Shown: positions 25,863 to 34,921 of the stretch, in pieces | Numbering within the stretch: position 1 is the stretch's first letter | How the letters are laid out: the number at the start of each line of letters is the position of its first letter | Assembly: GCA_028708215.1 (NCBI GenBank) | Contig: JAQVZL010000012.1 | Location: 1-34,921 of the forward strand | Direction of reading: 5' to 3' | Source: Bacteroidales bacterium | Lineage (GTDB): Bacteria > Bacteroidota > Bacteroidia > Bacteroidales > UBA932 | DNA: 34,921 nucleotides | Made by a program: the position numbers and the translations under genes | The notes under the pieces: generated by a model | The model's input: the letters and a program-made list of their open reading frames with translations, nothing else | What the model was told of the DNA's origin: nothing | Databases searched by the model: none

Positions 25863-28800
25863 ATGAAAATATATGAAAGCGCAGTAAGAAAACCAGTTAC
25901 TACAGCACTTGTATTTGTTGCGATAGTTGTTTTAGGGTTATTCTCTCTATCTAAGCTCTCTGTAGACCTCTATCCAGAAATAGAGTTAAATGCAGTAACT
26001 GTTATGACAACATATTCGGGAGCAAGCGCAACCGATATAGAACAGAACGTTACTAAAAGGCTAGAGATGTCGCTTAGTACAGTATCTGACCTAAAAAAGA
26101 TTACCTCTACCTCTAAAGATAATATCTCACTAATAACTGTAGAGTTTGAGTACGGTACAGACATGGACGAGGCTGTTAACGATATACGGAGTGTTATTGA
26201 TATGCAGAGGAATTTTCTTCCAGACGATATAGATGCTCCAGTGGTTCTTAAGTTTAACTCTAGTATGATGCCTATACTCTTCTTAAGTGCTAGTACTTCA
26301 TCTAACCCTCAAGGGTTATATAAAATTCTAGAAGAGAAGGTGGCAAATCCCATAAATAGAATAAACGGGGTAGCTTCTGTATCTATCTCTGGTGCTCCGC
26401 AAAGAGAGATTCAGGTTCTTACCAATCCTAAAAAGATGGAGGCCTATAACCTAACTATAGAGCAGTTAGCAGGAGTTTTAGCTCTTGAAAATAGGAATGT
26501 TCCAGGAGGTAATATGGATATAGGGTCAGAAACTTTTTCTGTTAAAATAGAGGGAGAGTTCAAAACTAGCGATCAAATAAAAGATATAATTGTTGGTAGC
26601 TATATGGGTAAAAACATCTTTGTGAAAGATGTTGCAACGGTGAAAGATACGCTAAAAGAGAGATCTACAATTGTTCTTACAAACGGAGAGGTCTCTGCAA
26701 TGATTGTTATTCAAAAACAATCTGGCTCTAACGTTGTAGATATTGCAAATAAAATTAACAAAGAGCTACCAAATATTAGAGCAACGCTCCCTCCAGATCT
26801 GGAGCTTAACGTAGTTATAGATACTTCTGATTTTATTAAAAAGAGTATTAGGTCTCTATCTAACACAGTTATGCTAGCAGGGCTATTTGTAATGGTTGTA
26901 GTGCTGTTTTTCTTGGGTAGGTGGAGAGCAACATTTATAATTATTCTAACAATTCCTGTATCGCTCATTGCTGCCTTTATTTACTTAATGGCAACGGGCA
27001 ACACTTTAAATATAATATCTCTAAGTTCATTATCTATTGCCATAGGTATGGTGGTAGACGATGCTATTGTAGTTTTAGAAAATATAACCGAACATATAGA
27101 GAGGGGTAGCAAACCAAAAGATGCTGCAATATATGCAACTAATGAGGTTGCTGTAGCCGTTGTAGCTTCTACTTTAACAATTGTAGCTGTTTTCTTCCCT
27201 TTAACTATGGTATCTGGTCTTGCTGGTATAATGTTTAGACAGTTAGGCTGGATTGTAACTATAATTATTTCTGTCTCTACACTTGCAGCACTTACTCTAA
27301 CTCCTATGCTAAGTGGGTTGATGCTTAAAAAAGATCCAAAAAGAGGAAAGTTATTTGAGCTGTTTTACCTTCCTATAGAAAAAGCTTTGAACGCCTTAGA
27401 TGGTGGTTATGAGAGGCTACTCAAATTTGCCTTAAAAAATAGAACAGTAGTTATTGTAGCCTCATTTGGGTTGTTTTTAGCGAGTCTTTTTTTATTGAGG
27501 AGTGTTGGCACAGACTTTTTCCCAGAAACAGATAACTCGCAAATTTCTATACAGGTAGAGCTTCCGGTTGGAACAAGAGTAGAGCATTCCCGTATTCTTA
27601 GTAGCCATATTTACTCTATATGGAGTGAGAAATATCCAGAGATAGAAGTGCTTCAAACCTCTATGGGACAGTCAGATGGTTCAAACGTGTTTATGTCTAT
27701 GGGAAGTTCAGGCACAAATCTAATCTCTTACACAGCTAGGCTTACAGATGCGTCTGATAGAGATAGGGATATTTTTTTAATAGCAGATATGATGCGTGCA
27801 GATTTAGACGCTATTCCAGAGATTTATAAATATGAGGTAACCCCAGGAGGTTCTGGAGGAGGAATGGGTGCAGGCTCTTCAGATATAGAGATGGATGTAC
27901 TCGGTTATAATATGGAAGATGCAGCTGTTGTGGCAGAACAAATTTCAGATTTGATGAAAGGAGTTAAAGGGCTAAGAGATATTAAAATAAGTAGAGAAGA
28001 TTATATACCTCAATTGAGAGTAGAGTTTGATAGAGATAAATTAGCTATGAATGGGCTTAATTTAACAACTGCTGCATCTGCTGTTAGAAATCGTATAAAT
28101 GGGCTTATTACAACTAGGTTCCGTGAAGATGGAGAGGAGTATGATATAGTGGTTAAAAATAGCATTAATTTTAGAACCAATATAGAAGATATAAGCTCTA
28201 TACAGCTCTACAATAATGCGGGAAAGCCTGTACGATTAAGTGAGGTTGGAGAGGTTATTGAAGATTTTGCTCCCCCTTCAATTGAGCACGTAGATAGAGA
28301 GCGTGTAATAAAAGTATCTGGAACAATCTACAAAAGAGCGCTGGGCGATATTGCAAAAGATATTAATAGAGGTGTTTCCAAAATAGATCTACCAGAGAAT
28401 ATTGCTGTGAAGATGACAGGTTCATTCGAAGAGCAGCAAGACTCTTTTGCAGATATGTACACTCTATTGTTACTAGTAGCAATGCTTACCTATATTGTAA
28501 TGGCTGCTCAGTTTGAGTCTTTTAGAGACCCCTTCATTATTATGATGTCTTTGCCATTTGCTTTTACTGGTGTTTTTGTAGCACTCTGGCTTACCGGAAC
28601 ATCTTTAAGCCTTATTGCTTTGATTGGAGCAATTATGCTAGTTGGAATTGTGGTTAAGAATGGAATTGTTTTAATTGACTACATTAATCTTAACAAAGAG
28701 CGGGGGATGAGTGTTATGCGTTCTATTGTTAAGGGAGGAAAGTCTCGTTTAAGGCCAGTGCTTATGACCACACTAACTACTATTTTGGGGATGACTCCTA

Positions 28801-28985
28801 TGGCCATAGGCATTGGAGATGGTTCAGAAATTTGGCAACCAATGGGTATCTCAATAATTGGTGGTTTAACACTCTCTACACTTCTTACTTTGCTTGTTAT
28901 TCCAACTATTTATTGCTCTCTTAATGTGCGAGATATCAAGAAAATAAGGAGAGCACATTTAAAAGGTTTAAAGAGCAAAAATTAA
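25863..28985 (+). CDS. RND-family efflux transporter permease (AcrB/MdtB-like)
   Basis: VDLYPEIELNAVTVMTTYSGASATDIEQNVTKRLE, SIAIGMVVDDAIVVLENI, GIVVKNGIVLIDYIN; 1040 aa. Confidence 0.97.
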   Translation: MKIYESAVRKPVTTALVFVAIVVLGLFSLSKLSVDLYPEIELNAVTVMTTYSGASATDIEQNVTKRLEMSLSTVSDLKKITSTSKDNISLITVEFEYGTDMDEAVNDIRSVIDMQRNFLPDDIDAPVVLKFNSSMMPILFLSASTSSNPQGLYKILEEKVANPINRINGVASVSISGAPQREIQVLTNPKKMEAYNLTIEQLAGVLALENRNVPGGNMDIGSETFSVKIEGEFKTSDQIKDIIVGSYMGKNIFVKDVATVKDTLKERSTIVLTNGEVSAMIVIQKQSGSNVVDIANKINKELPNIRATLPPDLELNVVIDTSDFIKKSIRSLSNTVMLAGLFVMVVVLFFLGRWRATFIIILTIPVSLIAAFIYLMATGNTLNIISLSSLSIAIGMVVDDAIVVLENITEHIERGSKPKDAAIYATNEVAVAVVASTLTIVAVFFPLTMVSGLAGIMFRQLGWIVTIIISVSTLAALTLTPMLSGLMLKKDPKRGKLFELFYLPIEKALNALDGGYERLLKFALKNRTVVIVASFGLFLASLFLLRSVGTDFFPETDNSQISIQVELPVGTRVEHSRILSSHIYSIWSEKYPEIEVLQTSMGQSDGSNVFMSMGSSGTNLISYTARLTDASDRDRDIFLIADMMRADLDAIPEIYKYEVTPGGSGGGMGAGSSDIEMDVLGYNMEDAAVVAEQISDLMKGVKGLRDIKISREDYIPQLRVEFDRDKLAMNGLNLTTAASAVRNRINGLITTRFREDGEEYDIVVKNSINFRTNIEDISSIQLYNNAGKPVRLSEVGEVIEDFAPPSIEHVDRERVIKVSGTIYKRALGDIAKDINRGVSKIDLPENIAVKMTGSFEEQQDSFADMYTLLLLVAMLTYIVMAAQFESFRDPFIIMMSLPFAFTGVFVALWLTGTSLSLIALIGAIMLVGIVVKNGIVLIDYINLNKERGMSVMRSIVKGGKSRLRPVLMTTLTTILGMTPMAIGIGDGSEIWQPMGISIIGGLTLSTLLTLLVIPTIYCSLNVRDIKKIRRAHLKGLKSKN

Positions 28986-29013
28986 GAGGGCTATACATTA
29001 AAAATATTAAGAG

Positions 29014-29307
29014 ATGAAAGCTGTAATGATAATATATAACCAAGCGCACTCACAAGTAGTATTGGAAATCTTAGATAAATGTACTGTAAGAGGCTTTACT
29101 AAATGGGTAGATGTACAAGGTAGGGGTTCTAAAAGAGGAGAACCCCACTACGGAACACATGCATGGCCATCAAAAAATATGGCAACTTTAGCTGTAGTTC
29201 CGCAGGAGAGGGTCCAGCCCCTTATGCTAGAACTTAAAAAAGCCAATGAAATGGCAGAAGATCAAGGATTGAGAGCTTTTGTATGGGAAGCAGATGTTCT
29301 TGTGTAG
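29014..29307 (+). CDS. PII-like (nitrogen regulatory PII superfamily-like) small protein
   Basis: MKAVMIIYNQAHSQVVLEILDKCTVRGFTKWVDVQGRGSKRGEPHYGTHAWPSKNMATLAVVPQERVQPLMLELKKANE has the beta-alpha-beta pattern and central loop of PII-like proteins. Called from sequence pattern only. Confidence 0.55.
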   Translation: MKAVMIIYNQAHSQVVLEILDKCTVRGFTKWVDVQGRGSKRGEPHYGTHAWPSKNMATLAVVPQERVQPLMLELKKANEMAEDQGLRAFVWEADVLV

Positions 29308-29394
29308 TTTTGCTTTTTAGTTACTGTTAGGATTTTAAAAAAAAACAGACTAATTTAGCACTCACTTTATGTTTAATTTATAATTTTAGAAATA

Positions 29395-29712
29395 ATGGCA
29401 ATAGCAGTAAACGATTCAAACTTTGATGAGATAATTTTGAAATCTAGTAAGCCGGCAGTGGTAGATTTCTGGGCACCATGGTGTGGCCCATGTAGGATGA
29501 TAGGGCCTATAATTGAGGAGCTTGCAGCAGAGTACGAGGGTAAAGCAGTAATATCTAAGTGCGATGTAGACTCAAGTGAAGAGGTTCCTGTAAAATATGG
29601 AATCCGTAATATTCCTACAATTCTATTCTTTAAAGATGGAGAGTTGAAAGATAAAATTGTTGGCTCTACAACTAAATCTGCGATTGTATCAAAGATTAAT
29701 TCACTAATGTAA
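29395..29712 (+). CDS. trxA: thioredoxin
   Basis: AVVDFWAPWCGPCRMIGPIIEELA (WCGPC active site), YGIRNIPTILFFKDGE. Confidence 0.97.
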   Translation: MAIAVNDSNFDEIILKSSKPAVVDFWAPWCGPCRMIGPIIEELAAEYEGKAVISKCDVDSSEEVPVKYGIRNIPTILFFKDGELKDKIVGSTTKSAIVSKINSLM

Positions 29713-29719
29713 TTTTATT

Positions 29720-30310
29720 ATGAAGAAAATAACCACCCTTTTATTGCTAATTTTCCTTTCAACCGCACCAATGTGGTCTCAAGGAAGATTCGGTATTAAG
29801 GGAGGGTTAAATTTTAACTCCCTTAAAGATGTATCAGAAAATATTGATGATACATGGAAAAATCAAACAGGGTATCATTTGGGTCTGACTTATCAAGCTA
29901 AAATTCCCTTTTTGGGGCTTGGATTTCAGCCAGAACTTCTGTTTGAAAGACAAAAAACTCAAAATAGCATTAATCAAAGTCTCTATTTAGACTATTTGAC
30001 TCTACCAGTAAATATACAAATAGGGTTAGATCTTCTTTTGTTTAGACCTTTTGTAATGTTTAGCCCCTATATCTCATATGCTGTTGGCAAAGGAGATATG
30101 TTATCTGGTCAAGATTGGGACAGCATTAACAGGTTTGATTATGGCTATGGGCTTGGAGCAGGTGTAGATATTTGGAAACTTCAGGTTTCTGGAAAGTATA
30201 TTTGGGGTTTAGGCAAGTTGCAGGATGCAACTTCTCAACCAATTAACGGAGATACTTTTAAAAACGCAAAAATGGAGGGTTTCCAACTTTCAGTAGCTTG
30301 GATGTTTTAA
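29720..30310 (+). CDS. outer membrane beta-barrel protein (PorT/OmpX-like)
   Basis: Signal peptide; FGIKGGLNFNSLKDV, alternating amphipathic strands, C-terminal FQLSVAWMF. Confidence 0.8.
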   Translation: MKKITTLLLLIFLSTAPMWSQGRFGIKGGLNFNSLKDVSENIDDTWKNQTGYHLGLTYQAKIPFLGLGFQPELLFERQKTQNSINQSLYLDYLTLPVNIQIGLDLLLFRPFVMFSPYISYAVGKGDMLSGQDWDSINRFDYGYGLGAGVDIWKLQVSGKYIWGLGKLQDATSQPINGDTFKNAKMEGFQLSVAWMF

Positions 30311-30320
30311 TAAATATTAA

Positions 30321-30908
30321 ATGTCAAAGAGAATATCTATTTACTGTTCTTCCAGTAATATTTTGGATGAAAAATATATTGAGGCCGCCAGAGAATTTGC
30401 ACAGGCGGTCTCTTTGTTAAACTACACTGTTGTTTGTGGTGGCAGTTTAAGGGGTCTTATGGGGGTAATAATAGACACTATACTCTCTAATGGAACAGGC
30501 TCTAGGGTAGAGGGTGTTATTCCTCAATTCATGGGAGAAATGGAGATTCACCACCCTGGTCTTGAGCATTTGAAAATTGTAGACTCTATGAGTGAAAGAA
30601 AAGAGTTGTTAAGGAGAGATACAGACGCAGTTATTGCTTTCCCAGGTGGCTTAGGTACTCTAGATGAGTTTCTAGAAACGTACACTCTCAAGAGATTGGG
30701 TAGGTACAATGGAACCGTAATTCTATTTAACCAAGATGGCTTTTACAATTCATTCTTGGCTATGTTAGATAATTTTGTGCAAGAGAAAGTTTTAAACTCG
30801 AACTACAAAGATAGTTTAGTTGTTGTAGATAGTGTAGAGGAGTTATTAGTGGCTGTGAAAAATTGTGAGAAAGGTTTTTTAAATTTAGCACACTATTTAC
30901 CTGAGTAA
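30321..30908 (+). CDS. LOG-family (TIGR00730-type) protein, cytokinin-riboside-monophosphate phosphoribohydrolase-like
   Basis: VVCGGSLRGLMGVI, MSERKELLRRDTDAVIAFPGGLGTLDEFLE (PGGxGTxxE motif). Confidence 0.92.
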   Translation: MSKRISIYCSSSNILDEKYIEAAREFAQAVSLLNYTVVCGGSLRGLMGVIIDTILSNGTGSRVEGVIPQFMGEMEIHHPGLEHLKIVDSMSERKELLRRDTDAVIAFPGGLGTLDEFLETYTLKRLGRYNGTVILFNQDGFYNSFLAMLDNFVQEKVLNSNYKDSLVVVDSVEELLVAVKNCEKGFLNLAHYLPE

Positions 30909-30946
30909 ATTGTAGTTGCTTTTAAACTAATTATTTAACTTGCAGA

Positions 30947-31921
30947 ATGGATTTAAAATCGATACAGGAGTTACTCAAAGAAGATATACAAAAGGTAAAT
31001 GACCTTATTAAGGTTAGTTTAGAGAGCCATGTAGAGCTGCTAAGTACTATTAATAGCTATCTTTTTGAAGAGAAGGGCAAGCAATTACGCCCTCTTTTAA
31101 GTCTTACCACTGCAAAAGCGTGTGGAGCAACTACACCAAATACATATATATGTGCAGCTGTTGTAGAGATTATTCACACAGCTACACTTTTACATGACGA
31201 TGTTGCAGACAATGCTCCTAAAAGGAGAGGAGCAGAGACTATCCAATATAAGTTCTCACCTGCCTCTTCTGTTCTAACAGGAGATTACTGGCTAGCAAAA
31301 GCATTTTTTCTTTTAGTAGAGGCCAATGATACGCAATTAATGAGCTTCTTTACAAACGCTGTAGAAGATTTATCTGAAGGAGAGCTTTTTCAAATGCAAA
31401 AAGCAATTAGTTTAGATACTACAGAGGAAGATTATATTAATATTATCTCTCGTAAAACTTCTAGTCTTTTTATCTCTGCTATTGCTGGAGCTGCTTACTG
31501 TGCAGGAGCTCCTCAAAGAATTATAGATGAGATGAGAAAATATGCCTACCACTTAGGGATAGCATTTCAAATAAGAGACGATATTTTTGACTACACTCCA
31601 GAGATAAAAACGGGGAAAAATGCAGGGACAGATATAAAAGAGAAAAAAATAACTCTTCCTTTAATTTGCGCTCTTAAATCTTGTAGTTTAGAAGAGAAAG
31701 GTCAAATGCTAAGTTTCATAAAAGAGTCTAGCTCTAACGAAGAGACTTTATTAAGCAAAACTTTCAATTTTGTAGAAAAATATTCGGGAGTTGCTCATGC
31801 ACAAGAGATACTTATGAAACACTCCACAAAGGCTATAGAGGCCTTAAGCTGTTTAGTAGATTCTAAATATAAAAACGAGCTAGTCAATATTGCGTTATAC
31901 GTGGGCACAAGGCAAGAATAA
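30947..31921 (+). CDS. polyprenyl synthetase family protein
   Basis: GKQLRPLLSL, LLHDDVADNAPKRRGAETIQYKFSPASSVLTGDYWLAKAF, AFQIRDDIFDYTPEIKTGKNAGTDIKEKKITLPLI. Confidence 0.94.
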   Translation: MDLKSIQELLKEDIQKVNDLIKVSLESHVELLSTINSYLFEEKGKQLRPLLSLTTAKACGATTPNTYICAAVVEIIHTATLLHDDVADNAPKRRGAETIQYKFSPASSVLTGDYWLAKAFFLLVEANDTQLMSFFTNAVEDLSEGELFQMQKAISLDTTEEDYINIISRKTSSLFISAIAGAAYCAGAPQRIIDEMRKYAYHLGIAFQIRDDIFDYTPEIKTGKNAGTDIKEKKITLPLICALKSCSLEEKGQMLSFIKESSSNEETLLSKTFNFVEKYSGVAHAQEILMKHSTKAIEALSCLVDSKYKNELVNIALYVGTRQE

Positions 31922-32512
31922 CTAGCCAGAGCAGATTTGTTCGTAGGCCTTTTCAAGCTGGATATAGAAATCTTTGCCGAAAGAGAAAACTAGAGGTTCT
32001 TTTAAAAAGCGGAAAACGGGGATTCCCTCTTTTTTCCCTTTTGCGTATGCATCTAAGCAAATATTCCATTCATGCAAATTTAAAGCTATTAAGCCATTTG
32101 AAAGGTAAGAGACTCTTATTGGGTATAGCCAGCATGAAATAGGTTTTTTCATAGTAGAGTTACCATCTCTATGCGCTGTTTCTATACCACAAAAACAGTT
32201 ATGATTTTCATCGAAAATGGTGTAGGCACACTCTTCTCCTTTAATAAGAGGGGTTACAAGATCTTGGTCTAAATCTCTTACAAATAGCCCCTGCTTTTTT
32301 ATAGAGTTAATTCCCTCTTTCCTAAGATGGTTAGAGATAGAGTTATACTCCTTAGTTAGAGTTGTACACTCTTGTCCAGTTAAGGGAGCTCCACTATCGC
32401 CAATTATGCAACATGCCCCGTGGCATTTAGAGATATCGCATGTAAAGTGTTCTGTAAATATTGCAGATGAGATAAGAATATTGTCAATTTCTATAATTGT
32501 ACGGTTGGTCAT
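31922..32512 (-). CDS. DUF3109 family protein
   Basis: HFTCDISKCHGACCIIGDSGAPL, CAYTIFDENHNCFCGIETAHRDG, KPISCWLYPIRV Cys-rich pattern. Confidence 0.85.
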   Translation of the reverse strand: MTNRTIIEIDNILISSAIFTEHFTCDISKCHGACCIIGDSGAPLTGQECTTLTKEYNSISNHLRKEGINSIKKQGLFVRDLDQDLVTPLIKGEECAYTIFDENHNCFCGIETAHRDGNSTMKKPISCWLYPIRVSYLSNGLIALNLHEWNICLDAYAKGKKEGIPVFRFLKEPLVFSFGKDFYIQLEKAYEQICSG

Positions 32513-32560
32513 TTATTAAAGTATAATTTAATATGTATGGTTAAGCCATGCTAAGTAATA

Positions 32561-32601
32561 TAAAACACTGCTACTTATTTTTCTATTAACAAGTAGCAGT
32601 G
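32561..32601 (-). terminator. intrinsic terminator downstream of the M16 peptidase gene
   Basis: Minus strand CACTGCTACTT-14 nt loop-AAGTAGCAGTG-TTTTAT (arms 32591-32601 and 32566-32576). Confidence 0.8.
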
Positions 32602-32616
32602 CTCTTTAAAAGGTAT

Positions 32617-34921
32617 TTAGTTTTGTGAATTGGGTGCTTTCCCATTCATTACAACCTCTACTCTATTGTCTGTAGAGAAAATCTCTTTAATATAGTTATG
32701 TAGCTTCTCTGGCGTAATAGACTTAAGAGCAGCTTCATATGTTGTGTGCTTATCTTTACCCAGTAGATATCTAGTATTTATAACAGACATCCAATAGCTA
32801 TTTTCACGAAGGTTTTGGGTGTAGTTCTTAGACATATACTCCATAATTTTGTTGAAGTCATCTACATTTACACCTTGCTCAACTACGTTGTCAATCTCTT
32901 TGTATGCTCTTTTTAGCAATCTCTCTTTAAGAGCCACATCTGTATCAAAACCAAACATGAAAGTATAGGCATCTTCTGGATAGTAGGTTGTGCTCATATT
33001 AACACCAACACCATATGTGCCTTGCTCTTCTTCGCGAATTGTACGAGTAAATACAATATCAAAAACCTGTTTCGTCATACTTGCAAGAATTTTATTTTCT
33101 ACATTGTATGGTATGTTCCCAGTATATATACTGTAAATAGTAGATTTTGGAGTTTGCATCTCTTTTTCAAACTCTTTGTGCACTTGCCCTTTTACTGGTA
33201 CAAGACCAATGTTTTTCCAATCTTCTTTATTTGCTTTATTAGCAGGAAGAGAAGCAATATATGTCTCTACAAGTGGCTTAAGAACAACCTCATCTATATT
33301 CCCTACAAAAGTAAATACAAAGTCGGCAGCATTAGAAAAACGTTCTCTCCCTAACTCAAGAGCTCTATTGTAGTCTATATCACTTAGCATATCTAAAGTA
33401 ACTCTTTTTGCATGTGGGTTATTGTTAAACAATACGCTTTGTAGAGTATCTGTGAAAGCCATCATAGGGTTGGCTTGTGAGTTCTTAAGTTGAGCCTCCA
33501 TTCTACCTATGTATGAATCAAATGCCTCTTGGTCTTTTCTTATAGAAGTGAAGTTAAGATAGAGAAGCTGCATAAATGTTTCAATATCTTTAGGAGTAGA
33601 GCTCCCACTTATTGTTTCGCTTGTTGTGCCAACTTTAGCACTTACTCCCACATTTTTACCAGCAAGTACTTTACGTAAATCTGTATTGCTAAAGTTACCT
33701 AGCCCCCCTACAGAGATGAGGTCGTTAATAACTTTTGAGGTTAAAATATCTTCGTCGCTAAATAGAGAAGTACCGCCACGGCTAGAAGCTGTTAAGAGAA
33801 TTTGGTCTGCCTTAAAATCTGTTGTCTTAAGAACTACAGTGGCCCCATTAGAGAGGTTCCATACGGTAGCACCGCTAATTGGCTCTTTAGATTCAGAGAT
33901 AATTTTACCAGGGGCAGGAATGTTAGTGAGTAAAGGCTCATTAGAGACAGTCTCTACATAGGCCTCTATTTTAGCCTCTTTAGCTGTATTGTATACATTA
34001 AGAATCTCTTCTTTAGTAGGAACTTCTAAACCCTCTTTCTGAGGCATCATTGCTACTATTACTACATTCTCTTCTGTAGGTAGAGTCATTGCATGTGCAT
34101 TTACCTGCTCTAAAGTTAACATAGCACTAATTTGCTGCATAATTGCATACTCTCCTTCAATACCAGGGTAGGCTTCTCCTGTAAGAAAATGGTTTAAAAT
34201 TTGATCTACAAAGAAACTGCTATTTAGTTTTTCACGTTCATTGTACATTTGCTCTAAACGGCTGTTGTAGTTTGCCTTGGCCCTTTCTAACTCAGATTGA
34301 GTAAAGCCATATCTTCTAATTTTCTCTGCTTCGGTAACAATAGCTGTAAGAGCTCTATTAATTTCTCCATCTTTTGCTCCAGCAGAAATGTCGAAAGAAG
34401 ATTTTGTATTAGAGACAAGGAAGTCTCCGTAAGAGGCACGTGCGCCAGTAAAAGGAGCATCTGCCTTTTGAGCTATTTCAGACATTCTAGCATTGAACAT
34501 TCTAGTAACAAGAGAGTTCATATAATCAAAAGCAATAGACATTGCAGTTGAACGGAACTCTTTTGGAAGAACCTCTTTTTTATACATAAGCATAATGCTT
34601 GTAGAAGTTGCTTCTGGGTCTGTAGCTACACCAACAAGTGGCTCAACATTATTAGGTACCTCAAATTCGGTTCTTGGAGCAGCATCTGGTTGGTTTGGTA
34701 TCTTCCCAAAAAGCGTTATTATTTTCTGCTCTACCTCATGGGCATCTATATCTCCAACAACTATAATGCCTTGTAAATCTGGCCTATACCACTTCTCGTA
34801 GTAGTCACGTAGTTCTTGGTAGGTAAATGTGTTTACCACCTCTACAAGCCCACCAGGAAGCCTATGTGCATATTTGCTATTTGGCATAATCTCTGGTAGA
34901 ACTTTTTCTATCATTCTCATT
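32617..34921 (-). CDS. M16 (insulinase/PqqL-like) zinc peptidase, 5' end outside window
   Basis: YEKWYRPDLQGIIVVGDIDAHEVEQKI and tandem M16 domains; the catalytic HxxEH region is not present, so the real start is beyond 34921. Confidence 0.9.
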   Translation of the reverse strand, partial: MRMIEKVLPEIMPNSKYAHRLPGGLVEVVNTFTYQELRDYYEKWYRPDLQGIIVVGDIDAHEVEQKIITLFGKIPNQPDAAPRTEFEVPNNVEPLVGVATDPEATSTSIMLMYKKEVLPKEFRSTAMSIAFDYMNSLVTRMFNARMSEIAQKADAPFTGARASYGDFLVSNTKSSFDISAGAKDGEINRALTAIVTEAEKIRRYGFTQSELERAKANYNSRLEQMYNEREKLNSSFFVDQILNHFLTGEAYPGIEGEYAIMQQISAMLTLEQVNAHAMTLPTEENVVIVAMMPQKEGLEVPTKEEILNVYNTAKEAKIEAYVETVSNEPLLTNIPAPGKIISESKEPISGATVWNLSNGATVVLKTTDFKADQILLTASSRGGTSLFSDEDILTSKVINDLISVGGLGNFSNTDLRKVLAGKNVGVSAKVGTTSETISGSSTPKDIETFMQLLYLNFTSIRKDQEAFDSYIGRMEAQLKNSQANPMMAFTDTLQSVLFNNNPHAKRVTLDMLSDIDYNRALELGRERFSNAADFVFTFVGNIDEVVLKPLVETYIASLPANKANKEDWKNIGLVPVKGQVHKEFEKEMQTPKSTIYSIYTGNIPYNVENKILASMTKQVFDIVFTRTIREEEQGTYGVGVNMSTTYYPEDAYTFMFGFDTDVALKERLLKRAYKEIDNVVEQGVNVDDFNKIMEYMSKNYTQNLRENSYWMSVINTRYLLGKDKHTTYEAALKSITPEKLHNYIKEIFSTDNRVEVVMNGKAPNSQN

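Noticed and set aside
26921-27109. 62-aa plus-strand ORF inside the RND permease
   Set aside because: Out-of-frame shadow of a strongly conserved CDS.
33022-34801. Several plus-strand ORFs (33022, 33176, 33626, 34297, 34595)
   Set aside because: All antisense to the M16 peptidase CDS.

Overview
This window is a low-GC chromosomal segment that looks like Bacteroidales/Bacteroidetes. The basis is the family content, TAnnTTTG-type -7 boxes, and an LptE/SecG/S46/DUF3109 gene complement. Most of it is housekeeping sequence: S46 dipeptidyl peptidase (partial, left edge), glycerate kinase, RNase HII, an EF-G paralogue, LolD-like ABC ATPase, TrmN6-like methyltransferase, an ECF sigma/anti-sigma-like/Spy-like cluster, split transketolase, LepA, an OmpA/TPR-like lipoprotein, KdsB, a sigma-54 activator, LptE, SecG, PspC-PadR-PspC, Kbl, TetR plus a TolC/MFP/RND efflux operon with a PII-like protein, thioredoxin, a beta-barrel protein, a LOG-family protein, polyprenyl synthase, DUF3109, and an M16 peptidase (partial, right edge). 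The least explained stretch is the roughly 0.8 kb ORF-free gap at 20579-21377. It contains (i) a HigA/XRE-type antitoxin pseudogene with two in-frame stops and (ii) a 513-bp region bounded by 11-bp perfect inverted repeats and filled with nested palindromes, which resembles a MITE or another non-coding structured element. I saw no CRISPR array, rRNA, tRNA or intact transposase. I found no clear candidate for a wholly new multi-gene system. The palindromic element and the PspC-PadR-PspC and RND/PII-like loci are the best follow-ups.
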